Origin: Lysobacteraceae bacterium SCN 69-320
Lineage (GTDB): Bacteria > Pseudomonadota > Gammaproteobacteria > Xanthomonadales > Rhodanobacteraceae
Length of the DNA: 64,000 bases
NCBI GenBank assembly: GCA_001725155.1
Contig: MEFP01000006.1
Location: 248,001 to 312,000, forward strand
Direction: 5' to 3'
Under the pieces are notes generated by a model. The model was not told the origin of the DNA. It made no database searches and saw nothing but the letters and a program-made list of their open reading frames with translations. Below are positions 9,309 through 17,472 of the stretch, one piece after another (the first letter of the stretch is position 1; every line of letters starts with the position of its first letter). The translations under genes were made by a program, and so were the position numbers.

Positions 9309-11030
9309 TCATTCGCTTCGGGTCGCTGCCGAAACTGAAACCGCCTGACGCGCGACGGGCGTCTCACCGACGACGAAGACCAGTTCGTAACCACCCGGCT
9401 CAGCCGGTGCGGTAACCTCGACAACCGCTTCCCCGTCCGGCTGCACCGATGCGTAGCTGACGTAGTCGAGCGTTCCCGCCCGCACAAAACCGATCCATGT
9501 TCCAACTCCGCGCGGCCCGCTGAACGCCACTCGTAGCGGCTGCCCGGCCAACGGCGTTCCGGCCGGGGTAAGGGTGGCTTTCGCCGGTGTAACGGTGACG
9601 CGCTGCGAAGCGGCCACGCGTTCGCCTTCGTTGAGCACGTAGCGCAGTTCGTAATTTCCCGGCTCGATGGGGGCTGACAAGACTCCGGATGCCGGCGAGC
9701 CATCCGGCCGCCTGTAATCGCGGTAATCGCCCGGCCCACTGTCCGCCGCCGCGAACCCGATCCAATGGCGGGCGTCGACCGGTCCCCTCGCCTCGAACCG
9801 GTAGACGTCGCCTGCCATGACGCTCGCCGGCCCGCTGACCACGACCTCGCTGGGCACTACGGCAATCGGCCGGGAGGCGATCACCCGCTCGTTTTCGTTG
9901 AGCACGTAGCGCAGTTCGTAGGTGCCCGGTTCCGCCGGAGGAATCAGTTCGACCTCGCTGACCGCACCGGACAAACGGGCGTAGTGGAGGTAGCTGCCCG
10001 CCGGGCTGCCAACCGGGGCGAACCCAACCCAGTGCCGGCCTCCGTAGGGTCCCCGCGCCACCACCTTGAGGCGCGAGCCGGCCGCCACACTGTCGGGCGC
10101 GTCGAGAGAGGCTGCTGCGTCCTGTACGGCAACGGGGGCGCGTGCGAGTACCGCATCGCCGCGCCGCGGGTTCACGTAGCGCACCTCGTAGGTTCCTGCC
10201 GTCGCCGGTGCTGCAAGAGTGGCGATGCCGTTCTTTGTGCCGCTTTCGATCATTTGTGAATACGTCAGGTAATCGCCGTCTTTTTGCTCCGGCCGTGCCA
10301 ACGCGATGAAATCGCCGTTGTCGGCGGGACCTGTCCAACGCACCGTCAGCGGTTGCGCGATGGTGATCGGCTGCTCGAAGACCAGCGTGGCCTGTGCCGG
10401 GGGCGGAGGCGGCTCGGTGCTGGCGATGATCGCCCCCTGCAGCGCGGCTGAGAGTTCTCGCCCGTCGCGCGCGTTGAAGTAGCGCCCGCCGGTCGCCTTG
10501 GCCAGGCAGCGTAGCTGTGCCTGATGGGCCCCGTCGATCACGTCGAACCCGATGACGTGCGCGGTGAAATCGACGCCCGATTTCTCCAGTTCGGCTCCGA
10601 TCGCGCACGGATCGAGGTTGCAGGTTTCTTCGCCGTCGGATACGAGGATGACCGTGGCTTTTTGCTCGGACCAGTCAAGCGCCTGCGCCGCCTGCCGGAC
10701 AGCGGCCGACAGCGGCGTCATACCCAGCGCCCCGAGGCTGTTGACGGTTTTCAGGTAGGCCTGCGGATCCAGCGGCCCGACCGGAATCAGTGTCTCGATG
10801 TCCGTGCAATCACCTTTGCGCCGATGCCCGTAGACGACCAGGCCCAGTTGGTTGGCCGGGTCCCAGCCGCGGACCACGCTGGCGACGGTAGCCCGCGCGA
10901 TGTCCACCTTGGTACGGCCTTCGATCTGGCCCCGCATCGAGCCCGAGGCGTCGAGAACCAGCAGCATGTTTTCGCCGGCCTGGGCGGCGCACGCGGCAGC
11001 GAGAAGGAGGGATGCAAGGACAAGACGCAT
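9309..11030 (-). CDS. Exported von Willebrand factor A domain protein with C-terminal repeats
   Basis: 573 residues from the ATG at 11030, preceded by AGGAAG eight bases upstream and encoding a signal peptide (MRLVLASLLLAAACAAQA). The vWA domain (about 19-210) has an intact metal-ion-dependent adhesion site: DASGSM near residue 27, the GMTPL threonine and a later SDGEE. Four repeats of ~90 residues follow, each with a WxGFxxxGxxxGxYxxY core and a GxYELRYVLNENERV-type strand, resembling Ig-like modules. It probably acts in the periplasm or at the surface in metal-dependent binding. The partner is unknown. Confidence 0.85.
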   Translation of the reverse strand: MRLVLASLLLAAACAAQAGENMLLVLDASGSMRGQIEGRTKVDIARATVASVVRGWDPANQLGLVVYGHRRKGDCTDIETLIPVGPLDPQAYLKTVNSLGALGMTPLSAAVRQAAQALDWSEQKATVILVSDGEETCNLDPCAIGAELEKSGVDFTAHVIGFDVIDGAHQAQLRCLAKATGGRYFNARDGRELSAALQGAIIASTEPPPPPAQATLVFEQPITIAQPLTVRWTGPADNGDFIALARPEQKDGDYLTYSQMIESGTKNGIATLAAPATAGTYEVRYVNPRRGDAVLARAPVAVQDAAASLDAPDSVAAGSRLKVVARGPYGGRHWVGFAPVGSPAGSYLHYARLSGAVSEVELIPPAEPGTYELRYVLNENERVIASRPIAVVPSEVVVSGPASVMAGDVYRFEARGPVDARHWIGFAAADSGPGDYRDYRRPDGSPASGVLSAPIEPGNYELRYVLNEGERVAASQRVTVTPAKATLTPAGTPLAGQPLRVAFSGPRGVGTWIGFVRAGTLDYVSYASVQPDGEAVVEVTAPAEPGGYELVFVVGETPVARQAVSVSAATRSE

Positions 11031-11368
11031 GAGGAACTTCCTGGAGGGGTGTTGGGTTGACCGCCGGGCACAGGTGGAGCAAGCAATCCTGTCGGTCCCG
11101 CGAGCCACGCCACTTACGGCAAACCGAGCGGCAACCGGACAGGCCTCGCGACGACATCCCTCGGAGGCGGCGCGTCTCCAAGCGCCAGCCCATTTCGGCG
11201 GTCGCAACGTTCCATCGGACGAATGTGCAGAGGCGATTTGCCGCGACCGGTTTGTTTTTGGGCGGGCAAGGTGTCCATCGGCGGTCCCGGCGGTTAGTCT
11301 TGGGCGTTTGATCGCCCACCTGTGCGCGGCAGGTCCTCCGGCGGGCCGCGGACGACAGGAGAAAACGC
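11031..11368. other. Divergent intergenic region
   Basis: 338 bases between the divergent von Willebrand A and antiporter-like genes; both promoters must lie here. I see ribosome-binding sequences at each end (AGGAAG before the vWA gene, AGGAGAA before 11369) but no strong inverted repeat or known operator. Confidence 0.45.
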
Positions 11369-12616
11369 ATGACAATCACCATCGAAGGCGTGGCCGCCAC
11401 GCTGTTTGCGCTGGCCCTGATCCACACCTTTTCCACCAAGTTCTTCGAATCGCTGGCCTGCCGAAACCCGCGCCACGCCGGGTTGCTGCATCTGCTGGGC
11501 GAGGTCGAGATTGTCTTCGGTTTCTGGGCGTTCGTACTGGTGGTGTTCATGGCTTCCCTGCAAGGAAGCCAGGCCGCCATCGATTATGCCGAGAGCCGGC
11601 ACTACACCGAGCCGCTGTTCGTGTTCGTCGTAATGGTAGTTGCGGCATCGCGGCCGGTGCTGGAAGCGGTCCGGGCCACGGTAGGCGTCGTTGCCCGCCT
11701 GGTGCCGCTGCCGACGCCGCTTGTGCTGGCCTGGCTCGGTTTCTCCCTGGTACCGCTGCTCGGCTCCCTGATTACCGAGCCGGCGGCCATGACTTTGGCC
11801 GCGCTGATGCTGGCACCGGTGGTATTTCGCCGGGATGTGCCCGAGCGCGTGAAATACGCTGCGCTGGGCGTGCTGTTCGTCAATGTGTCCATCGGTGGAA
11901 CCTTGACTTCCTACGCGGCGCCGCCGGTACTCATGGTCGCTGCCAAATGGAACTGGGATACGGCCTTCATGGCGGCGACGTTCGGCTGGAAGGCGGCTCT
12001 GGCGGTGCTCGTCAATGCCACGGCGATGACCCTCGCGCTGCGCCGCCACCTGGGCCAAAAGCCGCCCGCTGAATCCTCACGCCCTCCGGTTCCTGTCCCG
12101 GTGAGCCTTATCCACTTGGCGTTTCTGGCCGCTATCGTCGGTTTCGCGCATCACCCCGTGATCTTCCTCTGGATGTTCCTTTTCTTCCTCGGATTCGCCC
12201 ACGCTTACGAGCGCCACCAAAACCGCCTGATCCTCAAGGAGGCGCTGCTGGTCGCGTTCTTCCTCGCCGGACTGGTCGTGCTCGGCGGCATGCAGGAATG
12301 GTGGCTGGCGCCGGTCGTGTCGAGCCTGTCGGATCATGCGCTGTTCTTCGGGGCCTTGGGGCTGACCGCCGTTACCGACAACGCGGCGCTGACCTACCTC
12401 GGTTCGCTCATTCCCGACATTGCCGATTCCGCGAAATACATGCTGGTGGCTGGCGCCGTCGGCGGGGGCGGTCTCACCATCATCGCCAATGCGCCCAACC
12501 CTGCGGGTGTCGCGCTGTTGCGCGAAGGTTTCGCGGACGAATCCGTGGGTGCCGGAGCACTGTTCCTTGGAGCTCTGCCGCCGACCATCGTGGCCGCAGC
12601 GGCGTTCCTGCTGTAA
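11369..12616 (+). CDS. Putative Na+/H+ antiporter, polytopic membrane protein
   Basis: 415 residues with roughly 10-12 hydrophobic segments; an AGGAGAA ribosome-binding site precedes the ATG. The sequence fits the putative Na+/H+ antiporter family (Pfam PF07399 type): an opening segment with HTFSTKFFESLA, a conserved TEPAAMTLAALML loop, GGTLTSYAAPPVLMVA, and a second half with TAVTDNAALTYLGS and TIIANAPNPAG. The paired 'T-D/E-x-A' and 'AxPNPAG' elements resemble the re-entrant halves of NhaD/ArsB-like ion transporters. The ion and direction are inferred from family only. It stands alone, without operon partners. Confidence 0.78.
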   Translation: MTITIEGVAATLFALALIHTFSTKFFESLACRNPRHAGLLHLLGEVEIVFGFWAFVLVVFMASLQGSQAAIDYAESRHYTEPLFVFVVMVVAASRPVLEAVRATVGVVARLVPLPTPLVLAWLGFSLVPLLGSLITEPAAMTLAALMLAPVVFRRDVPERVKYAALGVLFVNVSIGGTLTSYAAPPVLMVAAKWNWDTAFMAATFGWKAALAVLVNATAMTLALRRHLGQKPPAESSRPPVPVPVSLIHLAFLAAIVGFAHHPVIFLWMFLFFLGFAHAYERHQNRLILKEALLVAFFLAGLVVLGGMQEWWLAPVVSSLSDHALFFGALGLTAVTDNAALTYLGSLIPDIADSAKYMLVAGAVGGGGLTIIANAPNPAGVALLREGFADESVGAGALFLGALPPTIVAAAAFLL

Positions 12617-12880
12617 CCGGTCTGGCGACGACGCGATTGCCAGCGCCTTCCCGTGCTGCAAACCGTATGCTCGACGGACTACATGGATTCCCACGCGGCC
12701 TGGAAGGCACTGACAGCGGGCGCCGGCTGAGCCGAGCGCAATTCGATCGTTCGAGTCAGGGCCTCGAACCCCCGCGTCGCACACCGTCCGATTCCTTCGA
12801 TGTCGACGTGTCTGATGCTGCCTGGGGCGGCCCGCCGCGTGCGGCGAGCCGGACGCGACGGGCCTACAGTGCGGCAGAAC

Positions 12881-13159
12881 TCAGCTGCCCGAGATGATCT
12901 TCTTCAATGCGGCGCCGGGCTTGAACGCCGGCGCCTTGCTCGCCGCGATGTCGATGGTCGCACCGGTCTGCGGATTGCGTCCCGTGCGGGCGGAGCGCTC
13001 GCGGACTTCAAAGCTGCCGAACCCCGGCAGAACAACGGATTCGCCCGCCGCCAGTGCTTTCCCGATCTGGTTCAAGACAGCGTTGAGGTAAGTTTCGCTC
13101 TGGACCTTGGTGCTGTCGGTTTCTTCGGCAATACGGGCAATCAGATCGGTCTTGTTCAT
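12881..13159 (-). CDS. hup: HU-family nucleoid DNA-binding protein
   Basis: 92 residues, full length for HU. Begins [13 protein letters not shown] and has the [19 protein letters not shown] signature of the beta-arm, including the GRNPQTG tip that intercalates in the DNA minor groove, and the C-terminal [10 protein letters not shown] helix. It bends and compacts DNA as a dimer. It stands alone between the antiporter gene and the arsenic island; more than one HU gene per genome is common, so this may be an accessory copy. Confidence 0.95.
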   Translation of the reverse strand: MNKTDLIARIAEETDSTKVQSETYLNAVLNQIGKALAAGESVVLPGFGSFEVRERSARTGRNPQTGATIDIAASKAPAFKPGAALKKIISGS

Positions 13160-13306
13160 GGGAGTGCTCTGGTTAAAAGACCGGGGATTATGGCACGGCG
13201 ATATACACGATCCGGGAGCGGGTTCTCGCGATCCGGATGTCCCGTGACCATGACAAACCGTGTGTCGTAGTCAACGATCCGGAGCGGATGCTCCTGCAAC
13301 ACATTT

Positions 13307-13768
13307 TCAAGCGGTATTGATCGCGAGCGCGCTTTCCGCGATGTCCCGTGCGTGATGACCTATTCGCTCCATCGCACGAACTATGGCCAGCAACGGCATC
13401 AGATCGCTCTTTGGCAGGTGTCCCTCGGCGAGTTCATCCAGCACGTCGCCTGGCAGAACGTCGTGCCATTCATCGAGGAAGGCCTCGTCGTTCAACACCC
13501 GCTGAGCCAGCGCGGAACCGTCGGCTTCCAAGGACTTGCGGCAAGCAGCGAGTTGGACAAGTACCCGTCCGGCGATGTGACGGCATTGCTCGGCGATGTC
13601 ATCAGGGAGCTCGTGCGCCGGCCCGTGAACCCGAGAGTCGAGTTCGGACAGGATTCGGTCGATCTGGCGTAGGTCGCCGGTGATGCGTAGGGCGCCAACG
13701 GCACGAGCGGAGGCTCCCGGCCCACGCCCAAACAGCCAATCAAGGATGCCCCGTCCGGCGGCTTGCAA
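13307..13768 (-). CDS. PhoU-domain protein, possibly N-terminally truncated
   Basis: 153 residues from a TTG at 13768. The C-terminal MERIGHHARDIAESAL matches the PhoU metal-binding E/DxxxD helix signature (usually ERIGDHxxNIAE). PhoU proteins are three-helix-bundle regulators of phosphate uptake, normally ~220 residues. The frame remains open upstream to 13922 and reads plausibly (ERASDDAQLAL) but contains no ATG, so either a non-ATG start is used or the 5' end was lost when the island formed. It lies head-to-head with arsR; phosphate regulators are often found with arsenate genes because arsenate enters by phosphate transporters. Confidence 0.7.
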   Translation of the reverse strand: MQAAGRGILDWLFGRGPGASARAVGALRITGDLRQIDRILSELDSRVHGPAHELPDDIAEQCRHIAGRVLVQLAACRKSLEADGSALAQRVLNDEAFLDEWHDVLPGDVLDELAEGHLPKSDLMPLLAIVRAMERIGHHARDIAESALAINTA

Positions 13769-13909
13769 TGCGAGTTGTGCATCGTCACTCGCGCGCTCAA
13801 GCGCGCGGTCCGGTCGCTGTGTTTGGCGACGGTGGCGAATCGCGCCCGGGGGGCTTGCACCGCGTCGGCAAGCGAATGCCGAACGGATTGGAGTCCGGGT
13901 ACTTGCCTT

Positions 13910-13937
13910 GATTCGATTGTTCTAACATACTGGAATC
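13910..13937. promoter_or_regulatory. Candidate ArsR operator/promoter region
   Basis: Directly upstream of the arsR ATG, GATTC (13910-13914) and GAATC (13933-13937) form an inverted repeat around an AT-rich core with a TAACAT-like -10 element. ArsR repressors usually bind such a site over their own promoter. Assigned by position and symmetry only. Confidence 0.35.
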
Positions 13938-14300
13938 ATGGATATGAAACACGCCGTCATTGCCTTGAGTGCGCTGGCTCATGCCTCCCGCCTGGCCATT
14001 TTCCGCCATCTCGTCGAGCTTGGTCCGGAAGGGGCTTTTCCGGGTGATCTGATCCAGGCGTTCGACCTGCCAGCAGCGACCTTGTCCTTTCACCTGAAAA
14101 GCCTTTCGCATGCCGGCCTGATCGAGGCCGAGCAGCAGGGACGCTACATCCGGTATCGGGCGAACTTCCGGGAGATGCAGGAGCTGATCGACTACCTGAC
14201 TCAGAACTGTTGCGGTGGCGATCCCTCCAAATGCGCCCCTGCCGCAAAGGCGCCACCGGCACAGGTCGCCATCCCCGTCAAATCCATTCGCGTCCGGTGA
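13938..14300 (+). CDS. arsR: ArsR/SmtB-family arsenic-responsive repressor
   Basis: 120 residues with a winged-helix domain: LSALAHASRLAIFRHLVELG, the recognition helix PAATLSFHLKSLSHAGLI and the wing GRYIRYRAN. Instead of the CxC of plasmid R773 ArsR, a CCGGDPSKC cluster follows the last helix (Cys91, Cys92, Cys99). This resembles the C-terminal As(III) site of the Acidithiobacillus-type ArsR, there with CC-x5-C spacing and here CC-x6-C. It should repress the operon until arsenite binds. First gene of arsR-arsC-acr3-arsC-GAPDH-arsJ; arsC begins 8 bases after its stop. Confidence 0.93.
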   Translation: MDMKHAVIALSALAHASRLAIFRHLVELGPEGAFPGDLIQAFDLPAATLSFHLKSLSHAGLIEAEQQGRYIRYRANFREMQELIDYLTQNCCGGDPSKCAPAAKAPPAQVAIPVKSIRVR

Positions 14301-14307
14301 TGCCCCT

Positions 14308-14826
14308 ATGCCGATCCGAATCCTGTTTCTCTGCACCGCCAATTCGGCTCGCAGCATCCTGTTTGCCGCCACACTCAATCATCTGGGCAAAGCCCGTTTT
14401 GAGGCGCACAGCGCCGGAAGCCAGCCGGCTGGTGTGGTGAACCCGAGTGCTCTGGCCGAGCTGCAGCGACGCGGCATTCCCGCTGAGGGGGCCCGTAGCA
14501 AATCGTGGGATGAATATGCCGATCCCGAGGCGGTTGGGTTCGATGTGGTGATCACCGTTTGCGACAGCGCCGCGAACGAGTCCTGCCCGGTGTTCTTCGG
14601 CGACTTCGTCAAGGCGCATTGGGGCTTGCCGGATCCGGCGGCCATCCAGGGTGATGCTGCGTTGGTGCAAGCGGCGTTTCGTCGTACGGAAGATGTGATC
14701 GTGGCGCGTATACAGGCGCTGGTAGCCCTGCCGATGGAAACGATGAGTCGTGACGCGCTCCGGCAGGAGCTCGCCGCGATCGACGCACGTTTCCCCGCCA
14801 TGCCGCTGACGGAATGCGCCGCATGA
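14308..14826 (+). CDS. arsC: Arsenate reductase, low-molecular-weight phosphatase type (first copy)
   Basis: 172 residues from the ATG at 14308, where the P-loop strand starts (MPIRILFLCTANSARS). The CX5R catalytic loop CTANSAR binds arsenate; ITVCDSAANESCPVF supplies the second and third Cys used to relay electrons to thioredoxin, and WGLPDPA is the family's aspartate loop. It reduces As(V) to As(III) in the cytoplasm for export by the Acr3 pump encoded next. Its stop overlaps the acr3 start (ATGA). It differs clearly from the second arsC at 15928. Confidence 0.92.
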   Translation: MPIRILFLCTANSARSILFAATLNHLGKARFEAHSAGSQPAGVVNPSALAELQRRGIPAEGARSKSWDEYADPEAVGFDVVITVCDSAANESCPVFFGDFVKAHWGLPDPAAIQGDAALVQAAFRRTEDVIVARIQALVALPMETMSRDALRQELAAIDARFPAMPLTECAA

Positions 14827-15896
14827 GCGGTGGCATGCAGACCAAACCGGTGTCGCTGTCGCAACGCCTGGGGGGATTCGAGCGGAACCTCACGCTGTGG
14901 GTTGCGCTGTGCATGGTTGCCGGCACGTTGCTGGGTTATCTGTTTCCGGGGGCATTCGTGCGGCTGGGCGCGGCAGAGATTGCCAAGGTCAACCTTCCGG
15001 TTGCCGTGCTGATTTGGCTGATGATCATCCCGATGCTGCTGAAGATCGACTACGGCGCGATGGGACAGGTCCGCCAGCATTGGCGCGGCATGGGCGTCAC
15101 CGTTTTCATCAACTGGGCGGTAAAGCCGTTCTCGATGGCTCTGCTGGGCTGGTTGTTCGTCCGGCAGGTGTTCGCCGCGTATCTGCCGGCCGATCAACTG
15201 GACTCCTATGTAGCCGGCCTGATCCTGCTGGCGGCGGCTCCCTGTACCGCCATGGTGTTCGTCTGGAGCCATTTGTGCGATGGCGAGCCGCAGTTCACGC
15301 TGAGTCAGGTGGCCCTCAACGATCTGATCATGGTCGTGGCGTTCGCACCGATCGTGGGCCTTCTGCTCGGCATATCGTCGATTACGGTGCCGTGGTCGAC
15401 GTTGCTGCTGTCCGTGGTGCTCTACATCATCGTGCCCGTCATCATCGCTGCGGCGATCCGCCGTGTGGTGTTCAGGCGCGGTGGCGAAGTCGCCATGCAA
15501 GCGCTGCTTCGTCGGCTTCATCCGGTCTCGCTGACTGCCCTGTTGCTGACGTTGGTGTTGCTGTTCGGTTTCCAAGGCAAACAGATCATCACGCAGCCGC
15601 TGATCATCGCCATCCTCGCGGTGCCGATCGTGATCCAGGTGTACTTCAATGCGGGACTGGCTTACTGGCTCAATCGAAAGCTAGGCGTTGCCCATTGCGT
15701 GGCGGGGCCTTCGGCTTTGATTGGTGCCAGCAATTTCTTCGAGCTGGCGGTTGCCACCGCCGTCGCCGTCTTCGGCGTGCACTCGGGGGCGGCGTTGGCT
15801 ACGGTGGTCGGCGTGCTGGTCGAAGTGCCGGTGATGCTCTCGGTTGTTCGCATCGTCAATTCCACCAAGTCCTGGTATGTCGACGCTCGTGCCTGA
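14823..15896 (+). CDS. acr3: Acr3-family arsenite efflux permease
   Basis: 357 residues starting in the ATGA overlap with arsC, so translation is probably coupled; an ATG nine bases upstream is an alternative. About ten membrane segments. The APCTAMVFVWSHL motif carries the essential Cys of Acr3 proteins, and GASNFFELAVATAVAVFG is the conserved second half-site with the catalytic Glu. It extrudes arsenite using proton motive force and is the main export step for the two reductases that flank it. Confidence 0.95.
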   Translation: MSGGMQTKPVSLSQRLGGFERNLTLWVALCMVAGTLLGYLFPGAFVRLGAAEIAKVNLPVAVLIWLMIIPMLLKIDYGAMGQVRQHWRGMGVTVFINWAVKPFSMALLGWLFVRQVFAAYLPADQLDSYVAGLILLAAAPCTAMVFVWSHLCDGEPQFTLSQVALNDLIMVVAFAPIVGLLLGISSITVPWSTLLLSVVLYIIVPVIIAAAIRRVVFRRGGEVAMQALLRRLHPVSLTALLLTLVLLFGFQGKQIITQPLIIAILAVPIVIQVYFNAGLAYWLNRKLGVAHCVAGPSALIGASNFFELAVATAVAVFGVHSGAALATVVGVLVEVPVMLSVVRIVNSTKSWYVDARA

Positions 15897-15927
15897 CGGC
15901 CCGGCGTCATCCCTGCGAGGTTTCCGC

Positions 15928-16431
15928 ATGAAAGGCCGCTACAACGTTCTCTTCCTGTGCACCGGCAACTCCGCCCGCAGCCAGATAGCGGAAGCCCTGG
16001 CCAACTCGCTGGGACGCAGTCGCCTTCGCGCGTTCAGCGCCGGTAGCCATCCCAAGGGGGAAGTGCATCCGATGGCGCTGCTGGTGATGCGCAGTGCCGG
16101 CCTGAACACCGACGGGCTGCGCAGCAAAGGGTGGGACGAATTCGTCGGGCCGGATGCGCCGGAGATGGATCTCATCATCACCGTATGCGACCGCGCTGCC
16201 GGCGAACAATGCCCGGTTTGGCCAGGACATCCGTTGACCGCGCATTGGAGTGTGCCCGACCCGGCGAGCGTTACCGGCGCTCCCGAGCAGGTTCACAAGG
16301 CATTTGCCAATGCGCTGCATGTGCTGCAGCAACGCATCTCGCTGCTGTTGGCCCTGCGCGTCGAGGCGCTGGATCGCGTAGTCGTCGAAACCAGGCTCCG
16401 TCAGATTGGCGACTCGTCGACCGACGTTTGA
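15928..16431 (+). CDS. arsC: Arsenate reductase, low-molecular-weight phosphatase type (second copy)
   Basis: 167 residues from the ATG at 15928. Catalytic P-loop CTGNSAR, relay cysteines in ITVCDRAAGEQCPVWPG and the aspartate loop WSVPDPA are all present. This copy is closer to the common thioredoxin-coupled ArsC than the copy at 14308, which carries CTANSAR. Two unlike reductases around one acr3 suggest different electron donors or assembly of the operon from two sources; this is inference. It lies 31 bases after acr3. Confidence 0.93.
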   Translation: MKGRYNVLFLCTGNSARSQIAEALANSLGRSRLRAFSAGSHPKGEVHPMALLVMRSAGLNTDGLRSKGWDEFVGPDAPEMDLIITVCDRAAGEQCPVWPGHPLTAHWSVPDPASVTGAPEQVHKAFANALHVLQQRISLLLALRVEALDRVVVETRLRQIGDSSTDV

Positions 16432-16459
16432 TCGTCTTCCTTCTTAAGACTTCTAACTC

Positions 16460-17467
16460 ATGACTATTCGTGTTGGGATCAACGGCTTCGGCCGCATGGG
16501 CCGTCTCGCGCTGCGCGCGGCCTGGGGTAATTCCGGCCTTCAGTTCGTGCAGATCAATGACCCTGCCGGCGATGCCGCGACGCTCGCGCATCTGCTGACT
16601 TTCGATTCCGTGCAGGGGCGCTGGGGGCATGATGCGACCGCCGATGGGGACGTGCTTGTCGTCGACGGCGAGCGCATTCCGGTGACCCGGAACAAGGACA
16701 TTGCCGCCACCGATTGGTCCGGTTGCGATGTGGTGATCGAGTCATCGGGAAAATTCCGCAAGCCCGACGTGCTGCAGCCGTATCTCGACCAGGGCGTGAG
16801 GCGCGTCGTGGTCACCGCGCCGATCAAGTCGGCCGGTACGCTCGACATCGTGATGGGTGTGAACCATCAGCGCTTCGACCCGGCACGACACCGGATCGTG
16901 TCGGCAGCCTCGTGCACCACCAACTGCTTCGCTCCGGTGGTGAAAGTGATTCACGAGAAACTGGGCATCCGTCATGGCAGCCTGACGACGATCCACAGTC
17001 TGACCAATACCCAGGTCATCGTGGATGCGCCGCACAAGGATCTGCGGCGCGCCCGTTCCTGCGGTGCGAGCCTGATTCCGACGTCGACCGGTTCGGCCAC
17101 TGCGATCGCCGAGATCTTTCCGGAACTCAAGGGACGCCTGAACGGCCATGCCGTGCGCGTGCCTCTCACCAACGCCTCGCTGACCGACTGCGTGTTCGAA
17201 GTCGAGCGTGCGACCACGGTAGAAGAGGTCAACCGTCTTTTGCAGGAAGCCGCCAACGGTGAGCTTGCGGGCATCCTCGGCTACGAGACGCGACCACTGG
17301 TGTCGATCGACTTCCTGCACGACCCGCGTTCGAGCATCGTCGATGCGTTGTCCACGCTGGTCATCAACGGAACCCAGGTGAAGATTTATGCCTGGTACGA
17401 CAACGAGTGGGGCTACGTGAATCGTACCGTCGAGCTCGTCCAGCTGGTCGGCCGCGCGGATCGGTAG
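16460..17467 (+). CDS. ArsJ-associated glyceraldehyde-3-phosphate dehydrogenase
   Basis: 335 residues, full-length GAPDH. N-terminal NAD fold ([18 protein letters not shown]), active-site [14 protein letters not shown] with the nucleophilic Cys, catalytic His in [13 protein letters not shown], and C-terminal [16 protein letters not shown]. In ars operons this enzyme joins arsenate to glyceraldehyde 3-phosphate, giving 1-arseno-3-phosphoglycerate, which the neighbouring ArsJ exports; it then breaks down outside to release As(V). Its place directly before arsJ supports this role over glycolysis. Confidence 0.93.
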   Translation: MTIRVGINGFGRMGRLALRAAWGNSGLQFVQINDPAGDAATLAHLLTFDSVQGRWGHDATADGDVLVVDGERIPVTRNKDIAATDWSGCDVVIESSGKFRKPDVLQPYLDQGVRRVVVTAPIKSAGTLDIVMGVNHQRFDPARHRIVSAASCTTNCFAPVVKVIHEKLGIRHGSLTTIHSLTNTQVIVDAPHKDLRRARSCGASLIPTSTGSATAIAEIFPELKGRLNGHAVRVPLTNASLTDCVFEVERATTVEEVNRLLQEAANGELAGILGYETRPLVSIDFLHDPRSSIVDALSTLVINGTQVKIYAWYDNEWGYVNRTVELVQLVGRADR

Positions 17468-17472
17468 TTCCC

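Noticed and set aside
12740-12800. tRNA-like GGTTCGAGGCC stretch on the minus strand and a weak similarity to the ssrA 3' end (possible att copy)
   Set aside because: No acceptor or anticodon arm, and too few matching bases with ssrA. I could not find a second copy of the ssrA 3' end anywhere in the window.
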